Assembly (NCBI RefSeq): GCF_000420465.1
Contig: NZ_ATUZ01000015.1
Coordinates: 124,001-188,000, forward strand
Source: Desulfovibrio desulfuricans DSM 642
Lineage (GTDB): Bacteria; Desulfobacterota; Desulfovibrionia; Desulfovibrionales; Desulfovibrionaceae
DNA: 64,000 nt
Direction of reading: 5' to 3'
Shown here in pieces: positions 16,408 through 26,720 of the stretch (its first letter is position 1; each line of letters begins with the position of its first letter). A program made the translations under genes and the position numbers. The notes beneath the pieces were generated by a model. It saw nothing but the letters and a program-made list of their open reading frames with translations. It was not told the DNA's origin and did no database searches.

Positions 16408-16731
16408 CTACAGGCCGGACTTGCCGCTGCTGATGGTCCAGGCCTCGCTGACGCTTGAAACAAATATTCTGCCATCGCCAAAGTGACCGTCGCCCGTTTT
16501 TGCCACGCGCAGGATAACGCGGATGGCATCGTCCTTGTCTTCATCGCTGACCACAAGCATGAGCATCTGCTTGGGAATTTCGTCGTACTGAATGTCGCCC
16601 ACCATGATGCCTTTCTGCTTGCCACGGCCCACCACATCAAGCTTTGTAACGGCGGGAAAGCCCGCTGACAGCAGCTCGGAGAGAACCTCGGTGGTCTTTT
16701 CAGGCCGAATAATCGTGCGAATCATCTGCAT
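16408..16731 (-). CDS. nifI1: PII-like nitrogenase regulator NifI1
   Basis: A 107-residue PII-superfamily partner of NifI2 in post-translational ammonium switch-off of nitrogenase. Core strands are MQMIRTIIRPEKTTEVLSEL and GDGHFGDGRIFVSSVSEAW near the C-terminus. The T-loop region reads GRGKQKGIMVGDIQYDEIPK and lacks the canonical uridylylated Tyr context of GlnB, as expected for NifI1. It starts 27 bases after nifH and ends 9 bases before nifI2. Confidence 0.92.
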   Translation of the reverse strand: MQMIRTIIRPEKTTEVLSELLSAGFPAVTKLDVVGRGKQKGIMVGDIQYDEIPKQMLMLVVSDEDKDDAIRVILRVAKTGDGHFGDGRIFVSSVSEAWTISSGKSGL

Positions 16732-16758
16732 TGTTGTTCTCCGTTTCGTGCTGTTGGT

Positions 16759-17650
<892 letters not shown>

Positions 17651-18384
17651 TAGATTAACTATATAATATTATTACTTAATTTTATAATCTGCATGCACAA
17701 TCAATACAAAATTGTTAAGGTGGCCCACCGTGCAGAAAAAACCGCCCTGCCTGTAACTTGCTTTAATGATAGATTTTTATTTGAAGAAAAAGTTCTGCCG
17801 AAAATCGCCGATACAAATTTGTTTGAAATTGGGAACAGGTTGCAGGGAAATTGCCATGCGTGAATGTGCTGGGGCAGAATGGGCTGCATTTGGGACACAT
17901 GATGATGGAAACGGCAGAGGAAAACAGACAGGGCAGTGATGGCTGCTCATGAACGCAGAAAGCCCGGCCCATCTGGTAAATGGGGCGGGGGCAGGGATTG
18001 AATAGCAAAAAAGCGGCGAATTGAGGGCAGTGTGAGGGGAGGAAGGGAGCGGTTCAGGCAAGAACGCATCTGCTCGGACGGTTTTGCCAGTAGGGGAGAG
18101 AAAAGGGCTTATTCATCGAGCATGGTCAGGCCTGCATGGCCGCAAAGATATTCATAGCCGAGACAGGAAGATTTTGATTCAAAATTGTATCAAAATAGGA
18201 ATGGAAGCGTAAAACTTGCAAAGCGTGAACAATCAATCCGCGTAAGAGATACAGCGGGCAAGACCAAGCACGCGGCTTATGCGTGGCATATGCGGCAGAA
18301 ATGCAGACAGTGGTTCGGCGATGGGAACGGGAATTTACGCGCAGCCAGAAGTTTTTAAAGTACCTTGGCGGGTTAGAGTCGTGA
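17651..18384. other. Long non-coding region upstream of nifH
   Basis: About 730 bases between the sigma-54 promoter and the methyltransferase stop. The part next to the promoter (17650-17700) is AT-rich. An inverted repeat TTTTGAT (18072+100 offset: 18172-18178) and ATCAAAA (18189-18195) is present. No convincing protein frame or known RNA was seen. Activator sites for the nif promoter are expected here but not identified. Confidence 0.5.
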
Positions 18385-19140
18385 TTAGGATGTATGCCAG
18401 ATCAGCATTTCAAGGGAATAATCCGTGCGTTCCACATACTCCCCGTTCTGGTTGCGAAATACCTCAAGATGCGCGGCCAGATGGGCCATATCCGGTTCAG
18501 CGCCACGGGCGCGCAGGTTGGCGGCGCAGGCTCCAAGCAACTGGTCGCGGGTGTGCGGCACAATCCATTGGCCGTCAACGGGCAGCGTAGTATAGGGCAT
18601 GCGGCGGCCCTCAAGCCATGCGCGCATGTCGGGAGCATCGGCAAACTGCGGCGGCGTAATGCCGTAATGCGTGTACAGCCCGGCCATGACATCCGAGGTT
18701 TTGCGCTCGGTAAATCCCATAAAGACCACCTGCTCCAGAGCGTAGTGGAGCAGTTTTTCGCGGGCGGCGTCATCGCTCAGGGCCGGGGTCATGGAAGCAA
18801 AAACAATCTGAAAGCGCTCATCAAGGGCAAAGTGCTCCCAGTCGGAAAGCACGGGCCGGATGTTGGCAAGGCCCTGCGCGGCGGCATCCTGCATGAGGAT
18901 GCGGAGCATTTCGTCTGATATATCCACGGCAGTGACCGATGCGGCCTCCTGCGCAAGGCGGATGGTGTACATGCCGCTGCCGCAGCCCACATCCAGAACC
19001 GTTTTGCCGCGAAGATCCACGCCGTTGTCGCGCGCCAGTTGCAGCATGCGGCCCTCGTAGGTGTCGGCCCCGGCTTCATAGCGGGGAAAGGACTCGGCCC
19101 TGCTGTTCCAGAATTCCCTGGTGCTGTTTTTGGCTGTCAT
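18385..19140 (-). CDS. Class I SAM-dependent methyltransferase
   Basis: A 251-residue methyltransferase. VLDVGCGSGMYTIRLAQ near residues 48-64 is SAM motif I, followed by VTAVDISDEML. The substrate cannot be deduced; the closest pattern is the UbiE/SmtA-like group of small-molecule methyltransferases. ATG 19140 has AAAGGA upstream, and the longer open frame to 19428 is not family-like. It is flanked by a hairpin after glpC on one side and the long nif upstream region on the other, so it may be transcribed alone. Confidence 0.8.
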   Translation of the reverse strand: MTAKNSTREFWNSRAESFPRYEAGADTYEGRMLQLARDNGVDLRGKTVLDVGCGSGMYTIRLAQEAASVTAVDISDEMLRILMQDAAAQGLANIRPVLSDWEHFALDERFQIVFASMTPALSDDAAREKLLHYALEQVVFMGFTERKTSDVMAGLYTHYGITPPQFADAPDMRAWLEGRRMPYTTLPVDGQWIVPHTRDQLLGACAANLRARGAEPDMAHLAAHLEVFRNQNGEYVERTDYSLEMLIWHTS

Positions 19141-19270
19141 GGCGTATCCTTTGGGCTGGCGGCAAACCGTCTGGACAAACGGGTGCAATGCACGGAAACC
19201 ATTCATCTGACGGCGTGGCAAAGCCGCTGCCTGCTCTTGATTTTCGGTAGTATTGGCAAAGCCGATATGC

Positions 19271-19300
19271 ATGTGGCAGGCGGCGAACCGCCTGCCACAT
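19271..19300 (-). terminator. Hairpin after glpC
   Basis: A perfect 13-base stem (19271-19283 with 19288-19300). Its loop reads TTCG on the minus strand, closed by G-C pairs, giving the very stable UUCG tetraloop. It lies 35 bases after the glpC stop. There is no U-tract, so it may stabilise the 3' end or act as a terminator with help. Confidence 0.6.
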
Positions 19301-19334
19301 GAGTTAAGCAGAAATTGTTGCGTAAACCAGAAGC

Positions 19335-20546
19335 CTAGCGGGCTTCGAGCCGCTGCCTCAGAATGGTGACGGGATGCAGGCTGAATTTGCCGGAACCGTG
19401 CGTGATCTGCACGCGGCAGGTGCCGCATTCAGAAACCGCCGCCTGAGCGCCGCTGTCGCGAACTTTGGCAAAGAGTTCCGAGCCTACAGTCTGGGCAATG
19501 TCATATTTTTCCTTTTTAAAGCCATAGCTGCCGGAAATGCCGCAGCAGCCTGCATCAGCATTTTCCACGGTCACGCCGTCAAGGCGGCGCAGCAGTTCCA
19601 GCCCCGGCAGGCCGTTGCCCTGCGCCCGCAAATGGCAGGGCGCGTGGTAGATCAGCTTGAGGTCGGGCAGGGTTTGCTGTTTGCCATCGGCCTTCAGCGA
19701 AAGATCGCCGCTGTCCACAGCATCCAGCAGAAATTCCTGCGCGTCCGCAAGGCTGCATGCACCGTACTTTTCCGCCACATCGGGGAAGTATTCCGGCAGA
19801 TCCACCCGGAACATGAGGGCGCAACTGGGGCAGCCCGTCACTACGGGCAGGCCGGCATCGCGCCACTGGCCCAGAGCTTTCAGGTTATGTTCCGCATTGG
19901 AGCGGGCATGCTGCCAAAAGCCGTTGGCGACCATTGGCAGGCCGCAGCACACGAGTTCCTCGGGCACGATGACCTTGTAGCCCGCGCGGTTCATGGCCCA
20001 CACCATATCAAGGCCGGTGCGCGGGTCGTACACGTCCACGTAGCAGCCGGGGTAGAAAACAACGCTGCGCTTGTGGTCGGGCTGGTGCACATGGCGCATG
20101 AGCTGGCGGAAGGTCTGTGGCGCAAAGGCGGGCAGGGGCGCGCGTTTGTCGATGCCCAGCGCATCCAGCACCATGCGGGTAACGGGATTGAGCATGCCGA
20201 AGTTCTTGAGCGCGGCCGGAATGAGCCGCAGCCACTTGGCCATGAGCTCGCCGTGACCGAGCACCCAGTCGCGCAGGCCAGGGGAATGTTTTTTGAACTG
20301 GTCGGCCCTTGCCATCATGTTGAGGCTGGAAACCGGCACGCCGTGCGGGCACGAGATATCGCAGTTTTTGCAGTTGGCGCAGTAGTGCAGCGAGGGGTCT
20401 TCCGTCAGCCCAAGCAGGCGAAAGCGTTCATAGGCAGGGCCTATCATGCGAGGCCCCAGAAACTTGGGGGTCGCATCCGCCACGGGGCAGTGCACCACGC
20501 AGGTGGTGCAGGCTATGCATTTGTCTGGATTGATGTGCACGCTCAT
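19335..20546 (-). CDS. glpC: Anaerobic glycerol-3-phosphate dehydrogenase subunit C
   Basis: A 403-residue iron-sulfur subunit that anchors the GlpAB dehydrogenase and passes electrons to the membrane quinone pool. Two ferredoxin-type 4Fe-4S motifs are at the N-terminus (CIACTTCVVHCP and CANCKNCDISCP). Two CCG domains follow (PGCYVDVY...LVCCGLP and PCHLRAQG...GCCGISGSYG). It overlaps glpB by 4 bases (ATGA), so translation is coupled. Last gene of glpABC. Confidence 0.93.
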   Translation of the reverse strand: MSVHINPDKCIACTTCVVHCPVADATPKFLGPRMIGPAYERFRLLGLTEDPSLHYCANCKNCDISCPHGVPVSSLNMMARADQFKKHSPGLRDWVLGHGELMAKWLRLIPAALKNFGMLNPVTRMVLDALGIDKRAPLPAFAPQTFRQLMRHVHQPDHKRSVVFYPGCYVDVYDPRTGLDMVWAMNRAGYKVIVPEELVCCGLPMVANGFWQHARSNAEHNLKALGQWRDAGLPVVTGCPSCALMFRVDLPEYFPDVAEKYGACSLADAQEFLLDAVDSGDLSLKADGKQQTLPDLKLIYHAPCHLRAQGNGLPGLELLRRLDGVTVENADAGCCGISGSYGFKKEKYDIAQTVGSELFAKVRDSGAQAAVSECGTCRVQITHGSGKFSLHPVTILRQRLEAR

Positions 20547-21832
20547 TGGTTTTCCCCGGCAGCGGCGGCTGCGGCGGCCATAAGGCCCGCCTGCCAGCCC
20601 GTGGCGATGGCAACGCCGTGACCGCTTTTTTCTGTTGCGTAATCATATCCGCCAAGGCTGCGCCCGGCGAAAAAGACGTTTTGCCAGCGCACTACGGCGG
20701 CATCGTCAACAGGGCGCATGGTGCGGTCAACGCGCACACCCATGCGCGAGAACAGATGGTTGCCAAAAATCTTCGGCTCTGACCACTGCGAAACATCCTG
20801 CGGCACGGTGATGTCGATGCCGAACACGGAATCCCAGCACTGGCCGGGTTCAAGCGTCATGCCGCCGCCAAGGATGCCGCCGGTGGCGGTTACAAAGGCG
20901 CGGGCGGCGTGGTGGCGTTCCTGCCCGGAGGCCTCGACCACCAGCGCTGTGCATGTTTTGCCGCTTGTTTCGGCGCGCAGCGCAGTGCAGTTTTCCACCA
21001 GTTCAAAGTTGTGCCTGTGCAGGGCCTGCAACAGGGCATCACGCAGACGCAGGCCGCCAACCCCCGGAGGGATGGACAGCATTTCCACCACCGGGCAGCC
21101 CGCAGCGGCATTGACCGCCTGCCAGATTTCCGGATTGGCCTTGCTGCCGCAGAGCGGCGGGATAAGGATGAGGTCGTACTTTCCGGCATGCGGGGCTAGC
21201 GCATCCAGCAGCCAGCGGCGGCTGTGCGGCTTGTCCGCCATGCGGGCCAGATCAAGCGCCGATATGGCGCGGTGGGTTTCGCCAAAGGGCGAGGGCAAAA
21301 GCCCCTGGGTGAATTCCTTGTCGGCCCAGCTTTTGTAGCGCCGCAACTGACTGACCACCAAAGAGGGACGGCAGTCGCGCAAGCCCTGCACGCTCAGCAC
21401 CAGCACCTTTTTGGCGCTGGCGAGCGCCTCGGTGTGCAGGCTGGCTGGCAGCAGATAGGTGGGCTTGAGGGTTCCCATGATGGTGGGCAGCTGGGTGTTG
21501 CGCGGCGTGCCGTCCTGCGAGAGGGCGGGGCGCATGGGCCAGTGCTGGCCTTCCATCACATTTGCAAAGAACTGAAAGGCCGAGCGGACGCTTTCTGCCC
21601 CAAGCAGGCTGTAGGGATGGTCTTCAGGCAGCATTGCCAGTGCCTGCCAGGGGTCGGCGGCAAATCTGCCGTCCGCATAGCCAAGAAAATCCACCGAGCC
21701 GCCGCTGATAGCCAGCGAACCCATGCCCGTGGTGAGCAGCCGTACGCTGCGGCCCTGATCCGCTGCGGCAAGGGCGGCCACAAGGCCCGCCATGCCGGAG
21801 CCGACCACCAGTACGTCAACAATCCTGCTCAT
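20543..21832 (-). CDS. glpB: Anaerobic glycerol-3-phosphate dehydrogenase subunit B
   Basis: A 429-residue flavoprotein subunit. The FAD-binding dinucleotide fold is at the N-terminus (VLVVGSGMAGLVAALAAADQGRS, of which GSGMAG is the glycine motif), and the C-terminal FAGRSLGGYDYATEKSGHGVA closes the FAD site. ATG 21832 is chosen for GGAG six bases upstream; ATG 21844 is possible. Its start lies inside the 3' end of glpA (17-base overlap) and its end overlaps glpC. Confidence 0.9.
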   Translation of the reverse strand: MSRIVDVLVVGSGMAGLVAALAAADQGRSVRLLTTGMGSLAISGGSVDFLGYADGRFAADPWQALAMLPEDHPYSLLGAESVRSAFQFFANVMEGQHWPMRPALSQDGTPRNTQLPTIMGTLKPTYLLPASLHTEALASAKKVLVLSVQGLRDCRPSLVVSQLRRYKSWADKEFTQGLLPSPFGETHRAISALDLARMADKPHSRRWLLDALAPHAGKYDLILIPPLCGSKANPEIWQAVNAAAGCPVVEMLSIPPGVGGLRLRDALLQALHRHNFELVENCTALRAETSGKTCTALVVEASGQERHHAARAFVTATGGILGGGMTLEPGQCWDSVFGIDITVPQDVSQWSEPKIFGNHLFSRMGVRVDRTMRPVDDAAVVRWQNVFFAGRSLGGYDYATEKSGHGVAIATGWQAGLMAAAAAAAGENQ

Positions 21833-23423
21833 GGGCGGCTCCATCAAGATTGAGTGTTCCCGCGTATACGGCGCGGCCAAGTTCCATTTCACGCGCCTGC
21901 ATGCCCCACAGGGCAGGGCGCAGACCGCCCCAGCGCTCCTGAAGGAAGCGCCGCACGTTGTCGGTAGCTGAAAATTCAAGGGGAATGTCGTGTTCGGAAA
22001 GGGCGGCGACTGCCCGCAAGGAGCAGAACGTTCCCTGGCAGGTGCCCATGCCCAGGCGTGTGCGCAGGCGGATATCCGTAAGCGAATGGGTGGAGGCATC
22101 ACGCGCCACGCATTCAATTTCCGCCATGCTGACCATCTCGCATTCGCAGAGCAGGGGGTTGGAATCGGCTTTTTCCGCGCGTTCGATCACAGGGGTCAGG
22201 TCATCGCCCATGCGGTCGGCCATAAGCTGGATGCCCTGCACTGGAAAGTACTTGGCGGCGCGGGAAAGCGTGGCTTCGTCCGGATCCGGCACAATGGCTT
22301 CTTCTGCGGTGCGGCAGGGGGCGGTAACGCCAAGCTTGGCGCAAACCTTGTCCGCAGTGCGTTCGCCCATGAGGCGGTAGGTGGTCAGCTTGCCGCCGAA
22401 AATGGAAACCATGCCGTCAAGGCCCTGCTCGGCGTGATCCATAACATGGAAGTTGCGGCTGGCCTTGCGCCCGGCGGTATTGCCCGGCGTGTAGAGGGGG
22501 CGTGTGCCCGCAAATGCGCGCAAAATACGGTAGCTGCGCACATCGGGGAACAGCGGCTCGCCGATTTTGAGCAGGCGCAACACTTCCTCGCTGGTGGGGG
22601 TGGTGTCGTCCGGCCTGTCGGTGGGTATGGACGTGGTGCCAAGAATTGTGATGGAGCCGTGCGGCACAAAAATGTCGCCGTCCGAGCCGGGGTGCAGGCG
22701 GTTGACCACACGCGAGGTGAAGCGGTGGTTAAAGACCACGAGCGTGCCACGGTCGGGCGAAACCGCCACATCAAGCCCGGCCAGGGCCGCAATGCGGCCA
22801 GACCATGAACCGGCGGCGTTGACAACAACAGAACAGGCAATTTCAATGGTTTCGCCCGTGTTCTTGTTGATGGCCGTAACGCCGCAGACCTTGCCGTTCT
22901 TCTGGCAGATGCCGGTCACTTCATGATAGGTGAGCATCTGCCCGCCGTGGCGCCTGGCCGACATGGCGTTGTGCAGCACCAGCCGGAAGCCGTCCACGCA
23001 GGAGTCAGGCACGCGGAAAACGCGTTTGACCTCGGGCGACATGTTGGGTTCAAGGCGCAGGGCTTCCTTGACGTCAATTTCAGGGGCATCAATGCCCGCT
23101 CGGGCACAGGCCTCAACCCAGCGATCCACGTAGGCGGGGTCGTCCTCGGGCGTGAGCGCAAAAAAACCTTCGGTTTGTTCCACGCACTGCCTGCCAATGC
23201 GCCGCACGATCGTGTTTTCTTCAATACATTCACGCGCGGATTCATTATCTCCCACGGCGTAACGGCCGCCGCTGTGCAGCAGGCCATGAAAGCGCGAGCT
23301 TGTGCCGTGGGCCAGGCCGCCCTGTTCGAGCAATATGGCAGGAACGCCGCGCATGCAAAGATCGCGCAGGGTTCCTATGCCTGTTGCGCCGCCGCCGATG
23401 ACGACAACAGTAGTTTCAAGCAT
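21816..23423 (-). CDS. glpA: Anaerobic glycerol-3-phosphate dehydrogenase subunit A
   Basis: A 535-residue catalytic subunit oxidising glycerol-3-phosphate to dihydroxyacetone phosphate. It has the N-terminal FAD motif VVVIGGGATGIGTLRDL and the DAO-fold substrate segment TSSRFHGLLHSGGRYA. A C-terminal BFD-like [2Fe-2S] domain carries CECE and TCQGTFC. First gene of glpABC. The start MLETTVVVIGG fits the family. It is divergent from the HAD phosphatase at 23707 across about 280 bases without a recognisable gene. Confidence 0.93.
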   Translation of the reverse strand: MLETTVVVIGGGATGIGTLRDLCMRGVPAILLEQGGLAHGTSSRFHGLLHSGGRYAVGDNESARECIEENTIVRRIGRQCVEQTEGFFALTPEDDPAYVDRWVEACARAGIDAPEIDVKEALRLEPNMSPEVKRVFRVPDSCVDGFRLVLHNAMSARRHGGQMLTYHEVTGICQKNGKVCGVTAINKNTGETIEIACSVVVNAAGSWSGRIAALAGLDVAVSPDRGTLVVFNHRFTSRVVNRLHPGSDGDIFVPHGSITILGTTSIPTDRPDDTTPTSEEVLRLLKIGEPLFPDVRSYRILRAFAGTRPLYTPGNTAGRKASRNFHVMDHAEQGLDGMVSIFGGKLTTYRLMGERTADKVCAKLGVTAPCRTAEEAIVPDPDEATLSRAAKYFPVQGIQLMADRMGDDLTPVIERAEKADSNPLLCECEMVSMAEIECVARDASTHSLTDIRLRTRLGMGTCQGTFCSLRAVAALSEHDIPLEFSATDNVRRFLQERWGGLRPALWGMQAREMELGRAVYAGTLNLDGAAHEQDC

Positions 23424-23706
23424 GGTTTCTCCAGTGGAGCAAATTGTCGGAATCGTCCTGAAGCATGCAGGCGCTGTCAGATGCCGCGCCTGCGTGGCCG
23501 AAAAACAACGGCGCACCTACGCAACAAGATTGAAGGGGCAGAGCGGTTGGATAATTGCTGCGGTTATGCCCAGGATGATTGTTGATACCGTATGGTTATC
23601 AATTTGTGTAGTTGCGTCAAGATTGAATACAAGAGAATGTTGCGAGAGCGCTTGCCAGAGGAGGCAATGCCGCATAATGAAAGCAAAAAACTCAAGGATT
23701 GCATAT

Positions 23707-24486
23707 ATGGATTGGTCAAAAAAGCGTTGCGTTGTGCTTGATATGGACGGCACCGTCTACCTCGGTCATATCCCCATTGATGGGGCCGTGGGCTTTATTC
23801 AGCGGCACTGGAACAGTCTGGATTTTTATTTTCTGAGCAACAATACCTCCAAATCGCCCCTCACGTATGTGGACAAGCTCAATGGCATGGGCATTGCGGC
23901 GCGCGAAGACCTGCTGCTCTCGCCCGTGACGCCTCTGGTGGATTTTTTGCGGGCCAATGGTATTTTGCGCGTTTTCCCAGTGGGCAATGCCGATTTTCAG
24001 CATGATCTGCTCAAGCGCATGCCCGAGCTGCAACTGGTGGAAGAAGGCGCGCAGGCCGTGGTTCTGGCCTATGATACGGAACTCACCTACCACAAGCTTG
24101 CCCGTTCTGCCGTGCTGTTGCAGGACAGTTCGGTGCTCTTTCTTGCCACGCACCCTGATCTGGTATGCCCCTCGCCCGAAGGCCCGCTGCCGGATGTGGG
24201 CAGCTTCATCAGCCTGTACGCCACGGCCACGGGCAGAAAGCCGCAACATATTTTTGGCAAGCCCGACCCAGCTGTGCTCGCGCCTCTGCTGGCGCGCTAC
24301 CGCAAGGAAGAAATGGTCATGGTGGGCGACCGCCTGAGCACGGACATGCAGCTGGCGCGCAATGCGGGCATTGACTCCATTCTGGTGCTCAGCGGCGAAG
24401 CCACGCGCGCCGATCTTGCCAGGGAGGAACATCAGCCAACCCTGGTGCTTGAAGACCTGGGCCACGCTGATAAGAATTTGGCATAA
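23707..24486 (+). CDS. NagD-like HAD phosphatase
   Basis: A 259-residue HAD-superfamily IIA hydrolase. Motif I is VVLDMDGTVYLG (Asp nucleophile DMDGT), motif II is FLSNNTSKS, motif III is the Lys in HIFGKPDP, and motif IV is MVGDRLSTDM. The family dephosphorylates sugar phosphates, phosphoglycolate or glycerol-3-phosphate. Being divergent from glpABC makes glycerol-3-phosphate or its relatives a reasonable guess only. ATG 23707 is preferred over 23677 because AAGGA lies eight bases upstream. Confidence 0.85.
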   Translation: MDWSKKRCVVLDMDGTVYLGHIPIDGAVGFIQRHWNSLDFYFLSNNTSKSPLTYVDKLNGMGIAAREDLLLSPVTPLVDFLRANGILRVFPVGNADFQHDLLKRMPELQLVEEGAQAVVLAYDTELTYHKLARSAVLLQDSSVLFLATHPDLVCPSPEGPLPDVGSFISLYATATGRKPQHIFGKPDPAVLAPLLARYRKEEMVMVGDRLSTDMQLARNAGIDSILVLSGEATRADLAREEHQPTLVLEDLGHADKNLA

Positions 24487-24511
24487 AGCCCTGCCTGGCC
24501 GTTATCAATAA

Positions 24512-24556
24512 TAAAAAAACACCCGCTGTGGCCGAAAGACCAGAGCGGGTGTTTTT
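24512..24556. terminator. Bidirectional terminator between HAD gene and ggt
   Basis: ACACCCGCT (24519-24527) pairs with AGCGGGTGT (24544-24552). Runs of A before and T after let it work on both strands, serving the plus-strand phosphatase and the minus-strand ggt, which converge here. Confidence 0.85.
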
Positions 24557-24612
24557 GTGTCAGAGCCTTCGGCCCAACATGCTGCTGGGGCCAAAGCCAG
24601 TTTTAAGTCAGT

Positions 24613-26370
24613 CTAGTAGGCCACGGCAGCGCCATCGCCGCGCGGGTCCGTACCGCCCTGACGCACGCCGGTGGCCTGATCCACAAGGATTGCGCCAGCA
24701 TGGCCCATGGTGTCGGTGTAGTTTTCAATCAGGCGCACTGGATGCCCGCGCCGCTTGAGTTCGTCCGCCACCTTTTGGGGAATGCGGCCTTCAAGCTTGA
24801 GGTCGTTGGAAGAAGCGCCCCATGTGCGGCCATAAAGCCAACGGGGAGCTGCAATGGCCTCCTGCGGGGTCATGCCAAAGTCCACCACGCGGGTAACGAT
24901 GGCGGCCTGGGTCTGGGGCTGGCCTTCGCCGCCCATGGTGCCATACACAAGGTAGGGCTTGCCGTCTTTGAGCAGCATTGCCGGGTTCAGCGTGTGGAAG
25001 GTGCGCTTGCGCGGCTCAAGATGGTTCACGTGCTTGGGATCGAGGGAGAAGAAGCTGCCCCGGTTTTGCAGCAGCACGCCAGTGCCGCCCGCCACAATGC
25101 CGGAACCAAAGTCGTGATAGATGCTCTGGATGAGCGAAACCGCGTTGCCCTGCGCATCCACAACGCCAAGCCAGATGGTGTCGCCCTTGGGGTCAAGGGG
25201 TGTGAGGTTTGTGGCAGCCTTGCTCATGCTGATGCGCGCGGCCTGATCTTTGCCATGCTTGGCAGAAAGCAGGTAGTCGAGCGGAATTTTTACAAAATCA
25301 GGGTCAGAAAGGTACTTGTCGCGGTCAACAAAGGCTTCCTTGGTGGCTTCGATCAGCGCGTGGTAGTAATCCGCCGTGCCTTCGCCCATGGCCTTGATGT
25401 TGAAGTTGTTGAGGATGTTCAGAATTTCAAGGGAGGCCATGCCCTGCGTGTTGGGCGGGAAGTTCACGGCCTTGTAGCCACGATAGTTGACGGAAATGGG
25501 GTCAACCCAGTCCGCCTTGTGGTTGGCAAAGTCATTGAGGGTCAGCAGGCCGCCGTTGGCTTGCAGGTCGGCCACAATACGCTTGGCGATGTCGCCCTTG
25601 TAAAAGACCTGCGCGCCCTTGTCCGCAAGCTGGTTCAGCGTGACGGCCAGATCGGGCAGGCGCATGACTTCGCCCACGGTGTAGGGGCTGCCGTCTGCAT
25701 GCAGGTAGGCTTTGCGGAAGGCGTCAAAGCGTTGCAGGTTGCGGAATTCCGAATCATTGGGATTGGTGTTGATCTTGCTCCAGTAAGCCAGTGACGTGCT
25801 TACGGGAAAGCCGTTGGCGGCATAATCGGTGGCGGAAGCGAGCAGCTCCTTCCACTTCATTTTGCTGCCCATGCTCTGCTTGCTGTAGGCATAGGCCGCA
25901 TCCCAGCCGGAAACCACGCCGGGCACGGTATTGGCCGCAATGTAGCCTCGGGAGGGGATTTTTTTCAGCCCTTTGGAGGCATAAAAATCAATGGTAGCCA
26001 TTTCGCCCGAGCGGCCGCTGGCGTTGAGCGCCTTCAGTTCGCCGGTTTTGGCATTGTAAATGAGCCAGAAGTTGTCGCCGCCCAGGGTGCACATCTGCGG
26101 GTAGACAACGGCAAGGGTGGAGGCGGTGGCAATGGCCGCGTCCACAGCCGTGCCGCCGCGCCGCAGCACATCCAGCCCGGCCTGCGAGGCCAGATAGTTG
26201 GGGCTGGTAACAACGCCCCTGGTGCTCAGGGGGTTGGTGGCGGCGGAAATGGTCGCTGTGTACTGGGGGGCATCCTGCGCCTTGACTGTCGCGGTGGGCA
26301 GTAAGAGGCCGCATGCCATCAGAACCGGCAGGGTTTTGCGGCTGACCAGAGAGAGAAAATTCATGGACAT
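24613..26370 (-). CDS. ggt: Gamma-glutamyltransferase (glutathione hydrolase)
   Basis: A 585-residue Ntn-hydrolase precursor with an N-terminal signal peptide (LPVLMACGLLLP, cut near AQA), so the enzyme is periplasmic. It cleaves gamma-glutamyl compounds such as glutathione. The large-subunit part includes GGTAVDAAIAT and LGGDNFWLIYN. The autocleavage threonine is expected in GDTIWLGVVDAQGNAVSL, which starts the small subunit; usual families read THxSVVD, so the context is variant. The later YGTMGGEGQPQ matches the oxyanion GG region. The start has AAGGAG six bases upstream. Convergent with the HAD gene. Confidence 0.9.
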   Translation of the reverse strand: MSMNFLSLVSRKTLPVLMACGLLLPTATVKAQDAPQYTATISAATNPLSTRGVVTSPNYLASQAGLDVLRRGGTAVDAAIATASTLAVVYPQMCTLGGDNFWLIYNAKTGELKALNASGRSGEMATIDFYASKGLKKIPSRGYIAANTVPGVVSGWDAAYAYSKQSMGSKMKWKELLASATDYAANGFPVSTSLAYWSKINTNPNDSEFRNLQRFDAFRKAYLHADGSPYTVGEVMRLPDLAVTLNQLADKGAQVFYKGDIAKRIVADLQANGGLLTLNDFANHKADWVDPISVNYRGYKAVNFPPNTQGMASLEILNILNNFNIKAMGEGTADYYHALIEATKEAFVDRDKYLSDPDFVKIPLDYLLSAKHGKDQAARISMSKAATNLTPLDPKGDTIWLGVVDAQGNAVSLIQSIYHDFGSGIVAGGTGVLLQNRGSFFSLDPKHVNHLEPRKRTFHTLNPAMLLKDGKPYLVYGTMGGEGQPQTQAAIVTRVVDFGMTPQEAIAAPRWLYGRTWGASSNDLKLEGRIPQKVADELKRRGHPVRLIENYTDTMGHAGAILVDQATGVRQGGTDPRGDGAAVAY

Positions 26371-26720
26371 CAGATTCTCCTTTCAGAAATGCTAAAGGCA
26401 ATGAAACCGGCCATGTATATGCACCATTTGTTCCAAAGAGAAAGATAAACTATTTAAATATATTGAATTTTTTAATAGGCGCAATCTGGCGCATTTTTGT
26501 TTCATTATCGGGTAGTTGGGCCAATTATGTAACAAATTGCAGATTGCGCGGTAAACCCATAGACCCGCCCCCGACAATCGCGGGCGGCAACGTACGCACA
26601 CAACAGGCGTTACGGGAAATTCCACGTTGCAGCTGCGTGTTTGTTTATCAAACTCTGGAGGAATGATGGCGCGGTGCAGCAGGGCGCTTCACCTTGCCGA
26701 AGCGCCCTGAACATGCCGCA
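26371..26720. other. Upstream region of ggt with a long-range inverted repeat
   Basis: No gene is seen. The part from 26440 to 26550 is AT-rich. GCGCAATCTG (26479-26488) and its exact complement (26540-26549) form a 10-base inverted repeat separated by 51 bases, about 110-180 bases upstream of the ggt start. It could be a structured leader or paired operator half-sites. Confidence 0.45.
26681..26710 (-). terminator. Hairpin after the chemoreceptor gene
   Basis: CAGGGCGCTTC (26681-26691) pairs perfectly with 26700-26710 around an 8-base loop, starting 10 bases after the stop at 26721. No U-tract follows on the minus strand. Confidence 0.55.

Noticed and set aside
17701-18061. Minus-strand open frames of 65-94 codons upstream of nifH
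   Set aside because: Cys/Pro/Phe-rich overlapping frames without ribosome sites; no conserved pattern.
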